From Bryobacteraceae bacterium (lineage in GTDB: Bacteria; Acidobacteriota; Terriglobia; Bryobacterales; Bryobacteraceae), in assembly GCA_025055455.1 (NCBI GenBank), contig JANWXD010000019.1, positions 1-64,000 of the forward strand: DNA of 64,000 nt. The letters are read 5' to 3'. A program made the translations under genes and the position numbers. The notes under the pieces are model-generated. The model saw nothing but the letters and a program-made list of their open reading frames with translations, had not been told where the DNA came from and searched no databases. This document shows, one piece after another, positions 37,089 through 48,672 of this stretch (the stretch's first letter is position 1; every line of letters starts with the position of its first letter).

Positions 37089-37730
37089 GTGCCCACGGAC
37101 TTGATCGAGATCGACCCGGAACATCCCAGTCCGGAGGCGATTGACCGCGCCGCAACCGCGATCCGCCGCGGCCGCGTGATCGCGATTCCCACGGATGCCT
37201 TGTACGTGGTGATCGCCGATCCGTTCAACCTGCACGCTGTCGGTCTCGTTTTTGTGGCCAAAGGGCGCGAAATTCATCGGTCGTTGCCCTTGCTGGTCAC
37301 CGACGTGCTGATGGCCGAAGATCTGGCCAAGGAGCTCCCGCCACCTTTCCACCCGCTCACGCGGCGATTCTGGCCCGGACCGCTGACGATCATCGTGCCG
37401 GCCTCGGCCAAGGTGCCGCTGAAAGTGACGGGCAATACGGGACGGCTCGCGGTACGGCAGAGCCGCTCCCGCGTGGCCGAGGCGTTGCTCGAGACGCTGG
37501 GGCACCCGCTAATCGCCACCAGCGCCAACATCTCCGGCCAGCCCACCTGCCGCAGCGGCATCGAAGTCTTCGGGATGATGGACGGCCGCATCGATCTTGT
37601 GCTGGACGGCGGGGTCTGCACTGGGCCGGGCAGCACGACCGTGGACATCACCGGGCCGGGCTGGCGCCTGATCAAAGAGGGGGCGGTGACGAAGGAAGAG
37701 ATCGAGGAGTGCCTCAAAGAAGGAAATTGA
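37089..37730 (+). CDS. Sua5/YciO/YrdC-family L-threonylcarbamoyladenylate synthase
   Basis: The protein makes threonylcarbamoyl-AMP for the t6A37 modification of ANN-decoding tRNAs, or is the YciO paralogue. Motifs are the N-terminal RGRVIAIPTDALYVV, KGREIHRSLPLLV, RRFWPGPLTIIVP and PLIATSANISGQPT. In the usual KxR...SxN set the KGREIHR segment fits, but TDTVYGL is altered to TDALYVVI, which may indicate a YciO-like variant. GTG 37089 is the start, 15 bases after the previous stop. Confidence 0.88.
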   Translation: MPTDLIEIDPEHPSPEAIDRAATAIRRGRVIAIPTDALYVVIADPFNLHAVGLVFVAKGREIHRSLPLLVTDVLMAEDLAKELPPPFHPLTRRFWPGPLTIIVPASAKVPLKVTGNTGRLAVRQSRSRVAEALLETLGHPLIATSANISGQPTCRSGIEVFGMMDGRIDLVLDGGVCTGPGSTTVDITGPGWRLIKEGAVTKEEIEECLKEGN

Positions 37731-37762
37731 GACCGCCCCGTTACCAGGTGGCTCCCAGCTTG

Positions 37763-38143
37763 TCAGCGGACCGCAACGGGATCCGCCCCGACCGCAGTGC
37801 CCGATAAACAAGCCGACAGGCGCTGCGTTTCCGCCGTGGGCGCCTCCTCCGGCGGCTCCTGAACGTGGACGTAGTAGGTAGCGGCGCCCATCAGCAGCAT
37901 CAGAGCCAGGGCGATCACCAGCCACGCCAGAGTCCGCGCCGTCCAGGCCCGTTCGCTCTCGATGGCCGCCGCCGTAAGCTGCACCACAGCGGCGGCGAGC
38001 CCGCCGCCCAGGACAAGTTTCCACTGCCATGGCATCAGGTCGAGGTGCTCCTGGCCCCCGACCTGGCTCCACAGCGTGAAGATCGCAATTAGCGCTAGGA
38101 GAAACTCGGCTGCCAGAGCCAAGCGGATCGCCGCTCGAGGCAT
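37763..38143 (-). CDS. hypothetical three-helix membrane protein
   Basis: The 126-residue product has hydrophobic helices at about 6-26, 43-60 and 70-92, then a polar tail rich in Glu and Pro. No family is recognised. It starts 1 base after the stop of the aldo/keto reductase gene, so the two are translationally linked. Confidence 0.6.
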   Translation of the reverse strand: MPRAAIRLALAAEFLLALIAIFTLWSQVGGQEHLDLMPWQWKLVLGGGLAAAVVQLTAAAIESERAWTARTLAWLVIALALMLLMGAATYYVHVQEPPEEAPTAETQRLSACLSGTAVGADPVAVR

Positions 38144-38144
38144 C

Positions 38145-39251
38145 TCAGGCGGCCAGCTTCCGGCCGGCCAGCGGGAGGTTGTCTCTGACCATATCGGCGT
38201 TCACCATCTCGGAGATCACTCCACTCAGGTTGGGATTCTGTAGGGCCCACAGGTAGGCCTTCTGCGGCCGCTTCCACGGACCGGGCACCGCCGTTTCGAT
38301 CCGCTCGGCGTGCCCCGGTTCGGCAGCTCGCTCGTCGCCGCCCCGGTAAACCGGCCGCGCCACCTTCATGGCGATGACCCCGAAGTCGGCCTGCCGGGCC
38401 TTTTCGAGAGCCCGGTCCACATAGCGATGGTTCACGATGTTGTAGGCCACCATCGCCATCGAGTAAACCTTCGCCTCGATGGCGGCTTCCAGGATCCCGG
38501 CCGGATCGGTGTGCGCCGAAAGCCCCAGGTAGCGGACCTTGCCGGCCTTTTTCAAGACTTCGAAGGCATCGAAGATCTCCGGATAATTCAGCACTTCATA
38601 AGGCGTGCTGGCCCCGTGGGGGCACATCAGGATGTCGAGGTGATCGGTTCCGAGCCGCTTCAAACTTTCTTCCACCGAATCAAGTACCAGCTTCTTATAA
38701 TTCTTCTCCCGGTCGATGCGGCGCCCGTATTCTTTCTCCATGACGTTGGCGAGGGCGGCGGCGTCGAGTTCCGCCCGCTGACCTTCGAAATAGTTGCCGA
38801 AATAATCCGGGTCCGTCACCTTGCGCCGTTCGATCTCTTCCTGAGCCCGGAGTCGGAGTTTTCGCTGTTCGGGTTCCGGCAAGCTCTCGAAAATTTCCCG
38901 GTACACACGGTTGCGGTTGATGTCCCAGAGGCTGACCTTGGTGGTAAGGAAAACGGTCTCGCGGCTGCGAGATTGGATCACCCGAGCGAAACCGAGCTCG
39001 CTGGCCCCTTTGCCGTAAGCCGGCGCCGTGTCCAAATAATTCAACCCCATGTCGAGGGCCAGCAGGACGTGCTCGTAGTTATCCGGCGCGATGCGGTTGC
39101 CGCCCATGACCACTTCCGAGACCATGAACCCCGTTCGTCCCAGACGGCGGTAGGCCATCCCGGGCTGCCGATTGCGCCATTCGAGAGAAGCAGCGGGGAG
39201 CGGCCCAGGCATCCCGGCGGCCGCACAGAGGAGAAAATTGCGACGCGTCAT
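38145..39251 (-). CDS. Tat-signal aldo/keto reductase family protein
   Basis: The 368-residue protein begins with a twin-arginine-like signal (MTRRNFLLCAAAGMPG). The AKR tetrad is visible: Asp and Tyr in YLDTAPAYGKGASELG, Lys in LTTKVSLW and His in MCPHGAS. An insertion rich in charged residues follows strand 3. Periplasmic AKRs of this type are frequent in Acidobacteriota and Planctomycetes and their substrates are unknown. The ATG at 39251 has GAGGAGG 7 bases upstream, and the longer open frame is rejected. Confidence 0.88.
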   Translation of the reverse strand: MTRRNFLLCAAAGMPGPLPAASLEWRNRQPGMAYRRLGRTGFMVSEVVMGGNRIAPDNYEHVLLALDMGLNYLDTAPAYGKGASELGFARVIQSRSRETVFLTTKVSLWDINRNRVYREIFESLPEPEQRKLRLRAQEEIERRKVTDPDYFGNYFEGQRAELDAAALANVMEKEYGRRIDREKNYKKLVLDSVEESLKRLGTDHLDILMCPHGASTPYEVLNYPEIFDAFEVLKKAGKVRYLGLSAHTDPAGILEAAIEAKVYSMAMVAYNIVNHRYVDRALEKARQADFGVIAMKVARPVYRGGDERAAEPGHAERIETAVPGPWKRPQKAYLWALQNPNLSGVISEMVNADMVRDNLPLAGRKLAA

Positions 39252-39340
39252 CTGGAGGCCTCCTCGGGAATTTGGCTCCATTGTAAAGGCCGGCCCGGCG
39301 AACGGGCAAGGTCTCCGGTTAAGATGAAATCGAACGCGGC

Positions 39341-40600
39341 ATGGAGCGGCAACGGGCGGGCTGGGTCCGCACAATCCACAATGTTCGCACGGCGGGTTCC
39401 CTGGCCTGGGACGCCATTCGCGCGCACAAGCTCCGCAGTTTCCTGACGCTGCTCGGGGTCATCATCGGCGCGGCCAGTCTGGTGACCGTTGGAGCGGCCA
39501 TCCACGGGCTGGGGATCTACGCGGAGGACAACACGGCGAAGGTGTTCGGTACCGACACCTTCATGCTCGCCCAGGTGGCCGCGGCCACCACGGCGCAAGA
39601 GTACTGGGACAAGATGCGGCGCAACAAGCCGATCCGCTACCCCGACTTTCTCTACCTCCAAGCGGCCACGGGCGACCAGATCCTTTACAGCACCATGCGC
39701 ATGCAGTCGGAAGAATTGCGGCGCGATGGGGCCGTGTTCGACGACGCGGCCATCTTGGGAGTGTCCTTCACGCTGCCCGAGATCCGCGACGTCCCCTTGA
39801 GCGAAGGCCGGTTTTTCACCCAGGACGAGGAGCGGCGGAGCCGCTTTGTGTGTGTGATTGCGGCGGACGTGGCTCGCGCCTTGTTCGCTGGCAGCTCGGC
39901 CGTGGGACAAAACCTGCGCATGCGCGGTTACGACTTCCACGTGGTCGGTGTCCTCGACAAGGTGGGCGCGGCGTTCGGCATGCCGCAGGACAATCTGGTT
40001 TACATTCCTGCCACGGTGTACTCGCGCTTATATGGGACACGGCAATCGCTGCAAATCTATGGCAAGCCGCGGCCGGGGCTCGATTTCGAGGAGGCCCTGG
40101 ACATGGCGCGCGTAGCCTTGCGCACGCGCTTCCGCACACCGCTCGGGCAGCCGGACAACTTCGACGTGGCCACGCCCGAAGGCGTACGCGCCTGGGTGGG
40201 CGGGGTGCTGGGAATGATTTCCGCCGTGGTGGTGCCGGTGACGTGCATTTCCCTGCTGGTCGGAGGCATCGTGATCATGAACATCATGCTGGTGACGGTG
40301 ACCGAGCGCACGCACGAGATCGGCATCCGAAAATCGCTGGGCGCCCGCAGCCGGGATATCCAGTTGCAATTTCTGCTGGAAGCGATTCTGCTGGCGGGTT
40401 TGGGAGGGGTCACTGGTGTCGCTGTCGGGGCGGCTTTGGCGGAGCTTTTGGAGTCAGTCTTCCAAATCGCGCTCGCCGTCACGGTCAACTACGCCCTGCT
40501 GGCGGTGTGCGCCGCCTGTGGGGTCGGCATCCTCAGCGGCTGGTACCCGGCTCGGCGAGCGGCGCGTCTGGATCCGGTCGCCGCGATCCGAATGGAGTGA
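39341..40600 (+). CDS. MacB/FtsX-type ABC transporter permease (pair 1, first gene)
   Basis: The 419-residue protein has a first transmembrane helix (about 30-58, LRSFLTLLGVIIGAASLVTVGAA), a large periplasmic MacB_PCD domain, and three C-terminal helices of the FtsX fold beginning VGGIVIMNIMLVTVTERTHEIGIRK. There is no fused ATPase. Such permeases act in mechanotransmission or export with a partner ATPase and adaptor, neither encoded nearby. It overlaps nothing and is followed 3 bases later by a paralogue. Confidence 0.9.
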   Translation: MERQRAGWVRTIHNVRTAGSLAWDAIRAHKLRSFLTLLGVIIGAASLVTVGAAIHGLGIYAEDNTAKVFGTDTFMLAQVAAATTAQEYWDKMRRNKPIRYPDFLYLQAATGDQILYSTMRMQSEELRRDGAVFDDAAILGVSFTLPEIRDVPLSEGRFFTQDEERRSRFVCVIAADVARALFAGSSAVGQNLRMRGYDFHVVGVLDKVGAAFGMPQDNLVYIPATVYSRLYGTRQSLQIYGKPRPGLDFEEALDMARVALRTRFRTPLGQPDNFDVATPEGVRAWVGGVLGMISAVVVPVTCISLLVGGIVIMNIMLVTVTERTHEIGIRKSLGARSRDIQLQFLLEAILLAGLGGVTGVAVGAALAELLESVFQIALAVTVNYALLAVCAACGVGILSGWYPARRAARLDPVAAIRME

Positions 40601-40603
40601 GCC

Positions 40604-41854
<1,251 letters not shown>

Positions 41855-41882
41855 GCCGGCCCGGTGCTATATTGAAGGTGGT

Positions 41883-43154
41883 TTGAGTCTGAAATTCATC
41901 CTCTTGTCGGCGTTGGCGTACCTCCAGGCGGCCTCAGGGGCTTCGCCTCGGGTGGTCGCAGTGGATCTGGACGGTGTGGTGCACCCCATCACGGTAGATA
42001 TCGTTTCCCACGCCATCGAACAGGCGCAGCGGGAGAACGCCGAGCTTTTGCTGGTGCGCCTCAATACCCCGGGCGGGCTGCTGGAAGCCACGCGGCAGAT
42101 CGTGGAGAAACTGGTGGCTTCGCCCGTTGCGGTGGCCACGTTCGTGACCCCGAGCGGCGGCCGGGCCGCCTCCGCCGGGTTCTTCATTCTCATGGCCGGG
42201 GACGTGGCGGCGATGGCGCCGGGGACGCACACGGGAGCTGCCGCACCAGTGCTGCTCGGCCAGCAGATGGACCAGGTCATGCGGAAGAAGGTGGAAAGCG
42301 ACGCTGCAGCCTGGCTGCGCTCCATTGCCGCCAAGCGCGGACGGAACGCCACGCTGGCTCAGAGCGCAGTGCTGGAGTCCAAGTCCTTCACAGAAAAGGA
42401 GGCCCTGGACAGCCAGCTCATTGATCTCGTCGCGCGGGACGAGGGACAGCTCCTCGAGCTGCTCAACGGGCGTGAGGTCACGCGCTTTGACGGGCGCAAA
42501 CAGAGGTTGCGCTTGACGGCCGCCCTGGTTGCGCCGTATAAGCTAACTCGCCGTGAGCAGATCATGAAGGCCGTCAGCGATCCCAACATCGCCTTGGTGT
42601 TGCTCGTGCTCGGCGCGCTGGGAGTATACATCGAGTTCAGCTCGCCCGGCCTGATCGTGCCCGGCGTGTTGGGAGGCATCCTCGTCCTGCTGGGACTCTC
42701 GGCGCTTTCCGTGCTGCCCATCAATTGGATCGGCGTCGCTTTGCTCGTGCTAGCCGCGGCGCTATTCCTTCTGGAGGCCAAGTTCGCCTCCCACGGGATT
42801 CTGGGTGCCGGCGGCGCGGTCGCCATGATTCTCGGGGCGCTCCTGCTCATTGACAGCCCGCTGCCGGAAATGCGCGTCCACTTGAGCACGGCAGTAGCTT
42901 TGGCGCTGCCGTTTGCGGCAATTACGGTGTTTCTGTTGTCGCTCGTGCTACGGGCGCGCAAGTATAAAGTGGCGACGGGCGACGCTGGCATGGTCGGAGA
43001 GGTCGGCCGGGCGGAAACGGCGCTGAATCCTGCCGGAAAGGTGTTCGTCCACGGCGAGTTTTGGGATGCGGTCTCGTCGGCTCCGGTCGAGGCGGGCCGG
43101 CGCGTCCGGGTCGTCGGCGTCGACGGCTTGCGGCTCAAAGTCGAGCCGGAATAA
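41883..43154 (+). CDS. NfeD-family membrane serine protease (ClpP-class)
   Basis: The 423-residue protein has a signal-like N-terminus, a ClpP-type protease domain (about 25-225) with nucleophile region [12 protein letters not shown] and a downstream Lys region ([10 protein letters not shown]), four membrane helices (about 235-360), and a C-terminal NfeD OB-fold. Members pair with slipin/stomatin proteins and act in membrane quality control. The start is TTG 41883 with AAGGTGG just upstream. The slipin gene follows after 19 bases. Confidence 0.92.
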   Translation: MSLKFILLSALAYLQAASGASPRVVAVDLDGVVHPITVDIVSHAIEQAQRENAELLLVRLNTPGGLLEATRQIVEKLVASPVAVATFVTPSGGRAASAGFFILMAGDVAAMAPGTHTGAAAPVLLGQQMDQVMRKKVESDAAAWLRSIAAKRGRNATLAQSAVLESKSFTEKEALDSQLIDLVARDEGQLLELLNGREVTRFDGRKQRLRLTAALVAPYKLTRREQIMKAVSDPNIALVLLVLGALGVYIEFSSPGLIVPGVLGGILVLLGLSALSVLPINWIGVALLVLAAALFLLEAKFASHGILGAGGAVAMILGALLLIDSPLPEMRVHLSTAVALALPFAAITVFLLSLVLRARKYKVATGDAGMVGEVGRAETALNPAGKVFVHGEFWDAVSSAPVEAGRRVRVVGVDGLRLKVEPE

Positions 43155-43173
43155 GCTCAACACGGAGGTTCCG

Positions 43174-43974
43174 ATGCTGCTGGACATCCCCACCATCGCA
43201 CTGATCATCGTCGTGCTCTACGTGCTGTCCGCGATCAAGATTCTGGCCGAGTACGAGCGCGGCGTCATTTTCCGGCTGGGCCGCGTGCTGCCTCGTCCCA
43301 AAGGACCGGGGATCATCCTGGTGTTCGCTCCCATCGACCGCATGGTCCGGGTTTCGCTGCGTGTGGAAACTTTGGAGGTGCCTCCTCAGGATCTGGTGAC
43401 ACGCGATAACGTCACCGTGAAGGTCAACGCAGTGATCTATTTTCGGGTCATCGACCCGATCAAAGCGGTCATCGAAGTCGAGAACTTCCGCTACGCCACC
43501 TCACAGCTGGCGCAGACCACCCTTCGCAGCGTGCTGGGAGAAGTGGAACTCGACGACCTGCTGAGTCAGCGACAGAAGCTCAACATCCGGCTGCAAAGCG
43601 TTCTGGACCAGCACACCGAACCATGGGGGGTCAAAGTGGCCCTTGTCGAGGTCAAGCAGGTGGATCTGCCCGAGCAGATGATCCGTGCCATCGCCCGTCA
43701 GGCGGAGGCAGAGCGCGAACGGCGGGCCAAGATCATTCACGCCGAAGGTGAATACGCGGCCGCCGAGCGGCTGGCCATGGCCGCCGAGATGATCCAGCGC
43801 CAGCCGGTGGCCATTCAGCTCCGCTACCTGCAAACCCTGGTGGAGATCGGGGCGGAGAAAAACACTACGGTGGTGTTCCCCGTCCCGGTGGACATTTTCT
43901 CCGGCATCAAAGCGATTCTCGACAATCTGGCGCGGGCCACAGCGGCGAAGGAATCGCCCACGGCCGCAAGCTGA
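43174..43974 (+). CDS. slipin/SPFH (stomatin-prohibitin) family membrane protein
   Basis: The 266-residue protein has an N-terminal membrane helix, then [38 protein letters not shown] and the oligomerisation helix ([25 protein letters not shown]). SPFH proteins form ring-shaped membrane microdomain scaffolds. CGGAGG 5 bases before ATG 43174 sets the start. Pairing with the NfeD protease gene upstream is a conserved arrangement. Confidence 0.95.
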   Translation: MLLDIPTIALIIVVLYVLSAIKILAEYERGVIFRLGRVLPRPKGPGIILVFAPIDRMVRVSLRVETLEVPPQDLVTRDNVTVKVNAVIYFRVIDPIKAVIEVENFRYATSQLAQTTLRSVLGEVELDDLLSQRQKLNIRLQSVLDQHTEPWGVKVALVEVKQVDLPEQMIRAIARQAEAERERRAKIIHAEGEYAAAERLAMAAEMIQRQPVAIQLRYLQTLVEIGAEKNTTVVFPVPVDIFSGIKAILDNLARATAAKESPTAAS

Positions 43975-44169
43975 GTAGCCGCTCCGCTCGCTTCGTGCGT
44001 CGGACACCCGGGCGCCGGGGTGCTGCTGCGGGTGGAGCGAACCGGGCGTCCCCGCGCTCGGTCGGCTCGCGGGCAGTCGAGCCACACCTTCCCGCCCCAG
44101 AGGGACGATCGCTCGAAACTCCGATTGGGCTGGCGTCGCTATAATGGGGTGCCGTCGCAGAGGGCTTCC

Positions 44170-45270
44170 ATGAGATGGTCCTGGAAAATCGCTGAATTCG
44201 CCGGCATCGGCGTCTACGTGCACGCTACGTTCACCTTGCTCATCGCCTGGGTGGTCCTTACCCACTGGCTGGAGGGTCAAAGCTTGGAGGCGACGCTCGC
44301 CGGCGTGCTTTTCATCCTGGCTCTGTTCGCCTGCGTTGTTCTGCACGAGTTCGGCCACGCCCTGGCGGCGCGCCGGTTCGGCATTGCCACGCGCGACATC
44401 ACGCTGCTGCCCATCGGCGGCGTCGCTCGCCTGGAACGGATGCCTGACGATCCCCGGCAAGAGCTGTGGGTGGCCTTGGCGGGCCCGGCCGTGAACGTCG
44501 GCATCGCCGCCCTGCTGTACCTGTGGCTGGATCTGACGGGAGGCTGGCAGCCCGTCGACGCCCTCACCGTCACCCGGGGCTCGTTTGCCGAGCGGCTCCT
44601 GCTGGTCAACGTCTTCCTCGTGGTCTTCAACATGCTGCCGGCGTTTCCCATGGATGGCGGTCGCGTGTTGCGGGCCGCCCTGGCGATGCGGATGGAGTAC
44701 ACCCGAGCGACGCAAATCGCCGCCTCCCTCGGACAGGCCATGGCGCTGCTATTCGGATTTCTCGGCTTCTTCTACAACCCCTTCCTCTTGTTCATCGCCC
44801 TCTTTGTCTGGATGGGAGCGGCGCAAGAGGCGAGCATGGTCCAGATGAAGTGGGCTCTGGGCGGCATCCCGGTGCAGCGCGCCATGCAGACCGACTTCCG
44901 CACCCTCGCCGCCGGCGATCCGCTCGAGCGAGCCGTGGAAATGATCCTGGCGGGCTCGCAGCAGGATTTCCCCATCCTCGACGACGGGCGCCTGGTGGGC
45001 ATTTTGACTCGCAACGATCTGCTCAAAGCGCTCGCCCAAGGCCGCACACACGCGACCATCCGCGAGGTGATGCAGCGGGACTTCCGGCCGGTGGAGGCCT
45101 CCGAGATGCTCGAGACCGCGTTCTTGAAGCTTCAGGATTGCCAGTGCCACACGTTGCCCGTGGTGCGCCGCGGCGAGCTGGTCGGACTGGTCACGGCGGA
45201 AAATCTGGGCGAGTTGCTCATGATCCAGGCCGCACTGCAAAAATCGGGCAGGAGCTGGCCGCTAGCGTGA
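44170..45270 (+). CDS. site-2 protease (M50) family protein with tandem CBS domains
   Basis: The 366-residue protein has the zinc motif VVLHEFGHALAARR in an early membrane helix and the second motif NMLPAFPMDGGR. Six or so helices are followed by two CBS domains (about 235-360). Such proteases cut transmembrane regulatory proteins, and the CBS domains may sense adenine nucleotides. ATG 44170 gives the family N-terminus. A TATAAT at 44140-44145 is a likely -10 element, though without a good -35. Confidence 0.92.
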   Translation: MRWSWKIAEFAGIGVYVHATFTLLIAWVVLTHWLEGQSLEATLAGVLFILALFACVVLHEFGHALAARRFGIATRDITLLPIGGVARLERMPDDPRQELWVALAGPAVNVGIAALLYLWLDLTGGWQPVDALTVTRGSFAERLLLVNVFLVVFNMLPAFPMDGGRVLRAALAMRMEYTRATQIAASLGQAMALLFGFLGFFYNPFLLFIALFVWMGAAQEASMVQMKWALGGIPVQRAMQTDFRTLAAGDPLERAVEMILAGSQQDFPILDDGRLVGILTRNDLLKALAQGRTHATIREVMQRDFRPVEASEMLETAFLKLQDCQCHTLPVVRRGELVGLVTAENLGELLMIQAALQKSGRSWPLA

Positions 45271-45322
45271 CTGGCTTAGCCGGTCGGGGAGGCCGCGTGT
45301 CGGCGCAAACGCAGTCCTGCGC

Positions 45323-45703
45323 TTACGCCTGGCGATCACTGAACGGGAGACTCCGTAACCGGATGCACCCGTGACGAAACACTACTACACACCCCGCTTC
45401 CAAGTCGCCCTCTAACACCGAGAGACTGTCCAAGATACGAGATGCATAGTCATGGGGGCGGATCAGGGCGGGCTCCCGGAAGAGAATAAATGAAGGCTTG
45501 GCTCTCCGCATCACTGCGAGAAGCGCTGCGAAGTCTGTGTCGGCCGAAACCAAGATGCGGTCTTCCACTTCCGCCCGCTCCAGGATCTCATGGTCTTCTG
45601 CTGCTTGGAGGCCATAGTCGCGCACGTGGACAGCATCGTGGCCCGCACTCCGTAATAACCGAGCCACCTCGGCGGGGAGAGCGTTGTCTATGAGAAATCT
45701 CAC
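45323..45703 (-). CDS. DUF5615-family PIN-like toxin
   Basis: The 126-residue protein begins MRFLIDNALPAEVARLL and contains AGHDAVHVRDYG and RILVSADTDFAALL, giving the acidic residues of a PIN-like nuclease site. It is the usual partner of DUF433 proteins. The GTG start at 45703 overlaps the antitoxin stop (GTGA), so translation is coupled. Confidence 0.85.
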   Translation of the reverse strand: MRFLIDNALPAEVARLLRSAGHDAVHVRDYGLQAAEDHEILERAEVEDRILVSADTDFAALLAVMRRAKPSFILFREPALIRPHDYASRILDSLSVLEGDLEAGCVVVFRHGCIRLRSLPFSDRQA

Positions 45704-45939
45704 ACCCGCCGGGGAAGTGCCAATTCGCGCTCCATCGCTGACACTGCCGCGAATCGGAGACACTCGCGGATATCTTCCGGTTCCAAGTCGGGATACTCAG
45801 CCAGGATCTCTTGCTCCCTCATGCCCCCGGCAAGCATCCGGAGAACCGTAGCCACGGGGATGCGCAGACCTCGAATGCATGGCACTCCCCCCATCTGGTT
45901 CGGGTTCACTGTGATGCGCTCGAAGCTGGTGACGTGCAT
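45700..45939 (-). CDS. DUF433-family antitoxin
   Basis: The 79-residue protein matches DUF433: RITVNPNQMGGVPCIRGLRIPVATVLRML followed by EILAEYPDLEPEDIRECLRFAA. It probably binds DNA and neutralises the DUF5615 partner. On the minus strand, GATAAT (45960-45955) is a likely -10 element giving a leader of about 10 bases with AGGG as ribosome site. Confidence 0.88.
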   Translation of the reverse strand: MHVTSFERITVNPNQMGGVPCIRGLRIPVATVLRMLAGGMREQEILAEYPDLEPEDIRECLRFAAVSAMERELALPRRV

Positions 45940-46111
45940 GATCGCCCTTTTTTCATTATCGCAGCCGCCCCACTGATCCGACAGGATCGCCAGGAGCCTG
46001 AACCGTCATTCGAGGACTCACACCTGTCGCCATGCTCATCTCCCCGCCAAGTACCCTTGGTCGCCACGATGCGCGGCCGACGGGCACCGCGCTGACTGAT
46101 ATCGTCGGCGC

Positions 46112-47413
46112 TCAAGACATCGTGCCCAGAGCCGCGTCCACCGCCTCCACGGTGCCATGGACCTGCTCGGCGCCGTGTACGGCGGATACATAGAAGCGCC
46201 CGTCCGGCAGCATGTAGACGCCCCGTTCGAGCAGAGCGAGCGCGAAACGGCGCAACCGCTCGCGGTCGTCGGCCAGCGTGTCACGGTAGTGGTACAAGTC
46301 GGCCTTGTCGGTAAAGTGCACCGCGAAGGCCGCCCCAAAACCCGAGACGACTAACGGCACGCTCCGGCGACGGGCGGCTTCCCGAATGCCGTCCATCAAC
46401 GCTTGCCCCATGCGATTGGCGTGTGCGAGCGCAGCCCCGTCGTTACGGGAGAGCTCCTCGAGCGTTGCCCGCGCCGCCGCCAGCACGATCGGATTCCCGT
46501 TGAAACTTCCCCCGAACGCCACCTCATGGCCGATGAGATCCATCACCGCGGAGCATCCGGCGACGGCGCTCACCGGCAGGCCGCCGCCCAACGCTTTGCC
46601 GAACGTGGCCAGATCGGGTGTGACGCCGTAGTATTGCTGCGCACCCCCCACCGCCATGCGGAACCCCGTAATGATCTCGTCGAAAATCAGCAGCGCTCCT
46701 TCGCGCCGGCAAATCTCGCGCACCGCCTCCAGATAACCCGGACGCGGCATCAGGCATCCGCTGTTGCACAACACCGGTTCCATGATGACGGCCGCGATTT
46801 CTCCTCGCGCGCGGGCAAAGGCCGCTTCCACCGCCTCCACCCGGTTCCACACCGCCACGAGGACGTTCTCGGCCGCATTGGGCGTCTGACCGCGAGATTC
46901 GAGAACGGCCACCGGCGCTTCTTCCGCCCCGACGGCTTCCGCCGGCGGATGGTGGCTGATGAGCACGGAGTCCATCCAACCGTGGTAGTGGCCCTCGAAC
47001 TTGAGGACGCGATGGCGGCCGGTGAAGGCTCGCGCCAGACGGAGCGCCAGCTGCACCGCTTCGCTGCCGCTCGAGCTGAAGATGACCCGCTCGGCGCACG
47101 GCACCAGCTCGCGAATCTTCTCCGCGACCAGAAACTCCAGCTCGTGTTGGGCGCCGTACGTGTGCGGCCCGGCGGCCTGCCGTTGTAGCGCCTCGACCAC
47201 GGCCGGATGCCCGTAGCCGAGGATGTTCGGCCCCCACCCCAGCGTGTAATCGATATAGCGGTTGCCGTCTACATCGGTGAGATAGGGGCCGCGTCCGCCA
47301 GCGAAGTAGAGCGGTACGGGAAACTTCGCCCGGAACGGGCTGCTGACGCCCAGCGGCAGTGAGCGGCGCGCCCGCTCGAGCCATTCCCGCGACTTGGCCC
47401 ACTTGTCCGACAT
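46112..47413 (-). CDS. glutamate-1-semialdehyde 2,1-aminomutase-like class III aminotransferase
   Basis: The 433-residue PLP enzyme shows YIDYTLGWGPNILGYGHP, SSSGSEAVQLALRLARAFTG, LIFDEIITGFRM and the PLP lysine in LATFGKALGGGLP. It resembles HemL, which makes 5-aminolevulinate, but FSSSGSEA and lack of other haem genes make a paralogous transaminase possible. Haem supply would suit the many cytochromes here. The next gene upstream on this strand ends 3 bases before its ATG. Confidence 0.82.
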   Translation of the reverse strand: MSDKWAKSREWLERARRSLPLGVSSPFRAKFPVPLYFAGGRGPYLTDVDGNRYIDYTLGWGPNILGYGHPAVVEALQRQAAGPHTYGAQHELEFLVAEKIRELVPCAERVIFSSSGSEAVQLALRLARAFTGRHRVLKFEGHYHGWMDSVLISHHPPAEAVGAEEAPVAVLESRGQTPNAAENVLVAVWNRVEAVEAAFARARGEIAAVIMEPVLCNSGCLMPRPGYLEAVREICRREGALLIFDEIITGFRMAVGGAQQYYGVTPDLATFGKALGGGLPVSAVAGCSAVMDLIGHEVAFGGSFNGNPIVLAAARATLEELSRNDGAALAHANRMGQALMDGIREAARRRSVPLVVSGFGAAFAVHFTDKADLYHYRDTLADDRERLRRFALALLERGVYMLPDGRFYVSAVHGAEQVHGTVEAVDAALGTMS

Positions 47414-47416
47414 AGC

Positions 47417-48634
47417 TCACCAGTTCGTGATCGAGCCGTCCCGGCGGCGGTAGAGCGGAATGGGCCGGGACCGCTCCGTGACTTCGGCTATCAGGGGGAG
47501 GCGCTTGGCGTCGAACTCGACGCCGAGCCCCGGGCGCCGGTTCGGCCACAGCTTGCCGTTGCGGAAATCGAAGTGTTGCGGCAGGTGCGGAACCTCCCGC
47601 GGACCCGCCCCCAGCATCTCCATCAGCACGGGTCCCGAAAACGCCGCGCAGCAGTGCACCACCGCCGCGGTGGCCACGGGGCCGGTGAAATGCGGCACGA
47701 GGCCCACGTAATGGGTCTCGCAGAGTGCCGCGATCTTCATGAACTCGGTGACACCCCCGCAGTTGGGGATCGTGACGCGGGAGTAATCGATCAAGTGCTG
47801 TTCGACGAGCTCATTGATTTCCCAGCGGTCGCCGAACTGCTCGCCTACGGCGATCGGAACCTTCACCTGCGGACGCAAGGTGCGATACACGGCCGGATTT
47901 TCCGAGCGCACCAGATCCTCGACGAAGAAGGGATCCAGATCTTCGAGGAGCGTGCACAGCCGCACCGCATCCGCGAAATCCAAGCGGGTGTGAATGTCGA
48001 TCGCCCAGTCGCCGTCCTTGCCGACCCCTTCGCGAATCTCCCGGCACTGCTCCACGGTCTTGCGCACCATCTCGCGGGCGTCGAAGGGGGCATCCCCCTG
48101 CGGGCCCGCCATGCTGGTGCGGAAGGCGCGGAAGCCCGCCTCGATACAGGCGCGCGCCGTCTCCCGCAGACTGCCCTTGCTCGGGAAGCCGGTGGAATAG
48201 CACTCGATGTGCTCTCGCGTTGCGCCGCCCAGCAGCTCGTAGACGGGAACGCCCAAGGCTTTGCCTTTGATGTCCCACAGCGCCAGATCCAGAGCGCCGA
48301 GGGCATGCAGTTTCTCGCGGCCTGGTGGGTAAAAGTAACCCCGGTACATCAACTGCCAGAGGTGCTCGATGCGAAACGGGTCTTCCCCGATGAGCATCGC
48401 CGCGCACTGCTCGATCGTGTCTTTGCTGCCCCCTTCCCCGATGCCCGTGATGCCTTGGTCGGTTTCCACCGTGACAATATGCGAACTCTGGTTGAAGATG
48501 GGCCGCGAATTGGGATCGCGGTAGAAACGAATCCGCGTAATCTTCATGGGGCCTGGCGCCGCAACCGCGGGCGCTGGCCTGGCCGTGGCGGCGGCGCCGG
48601 CCAGTCCCACCGAAAGAAACTCTCTGCGCCTCAT
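47417..48634 (-). CDS. Tat-exported mandelate racemase/muconate lactonizing (enolase superfamily) enzyme
   Basis: A 405-residue protein with a twin-arginine signal ([16 protein letters not shown]) and an MR/MLE barrel. Metal ligands are likely in [21 protein letters not shown] and [11 protein letters not shown], and the general-acid His in [11 protein letters not shown], as in galactonate dehydratase-like members. It probably dehydrates sugar acids outside the cytoplasm. It is paired with the aminomutase-like gene. Confidence 0.87.
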   Translation of the reverse strand: MRRREFLSVGLAGAAATARPAPAVAAPGPMKITRIRFYRDPNSRPIFNQSSHIVTVETDQGITGIGEGGSKDTIEQCAAMLIGEDPFRIEHLWQLMYRGYFYPPGREKLHALGALDLALWDIKGKALGVPVYELLGGATREHIECYSTGFPSKGSLRETARACIEAGFRAFRTSMAGPQGDAPFDAREMVRKTVEQCREIREGVGKDGDWAIDIHTRLDFADAVRLCTLLEDLDPFFVEDLVRSENPAVYRTLRPQVKVPIAVGEQFGDRWEINELVEQHLIDYSRVTIPNCGGVTEFMKIAALCETHYVGLVPHFTGPVATAAVVHCCAAFSGPVLMEMLGAGPREVPHLPQHFDFRNGKLWPNRRPGLGVEFDAKRLPLIAEVTERSRPIPLYRRRDGSITNW

Positions 48635-48672
48635 ACGGGGGTTCTCCGTCCCCTCAATCGTACAATGAAAGC

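Noticed and set aside
34833-37505. 890-residue open frame on the minus strand
   Set aside because: Antisense to the homocysteine methyltransferase/MTHFR and Sua5 genes, which have full family motifs.
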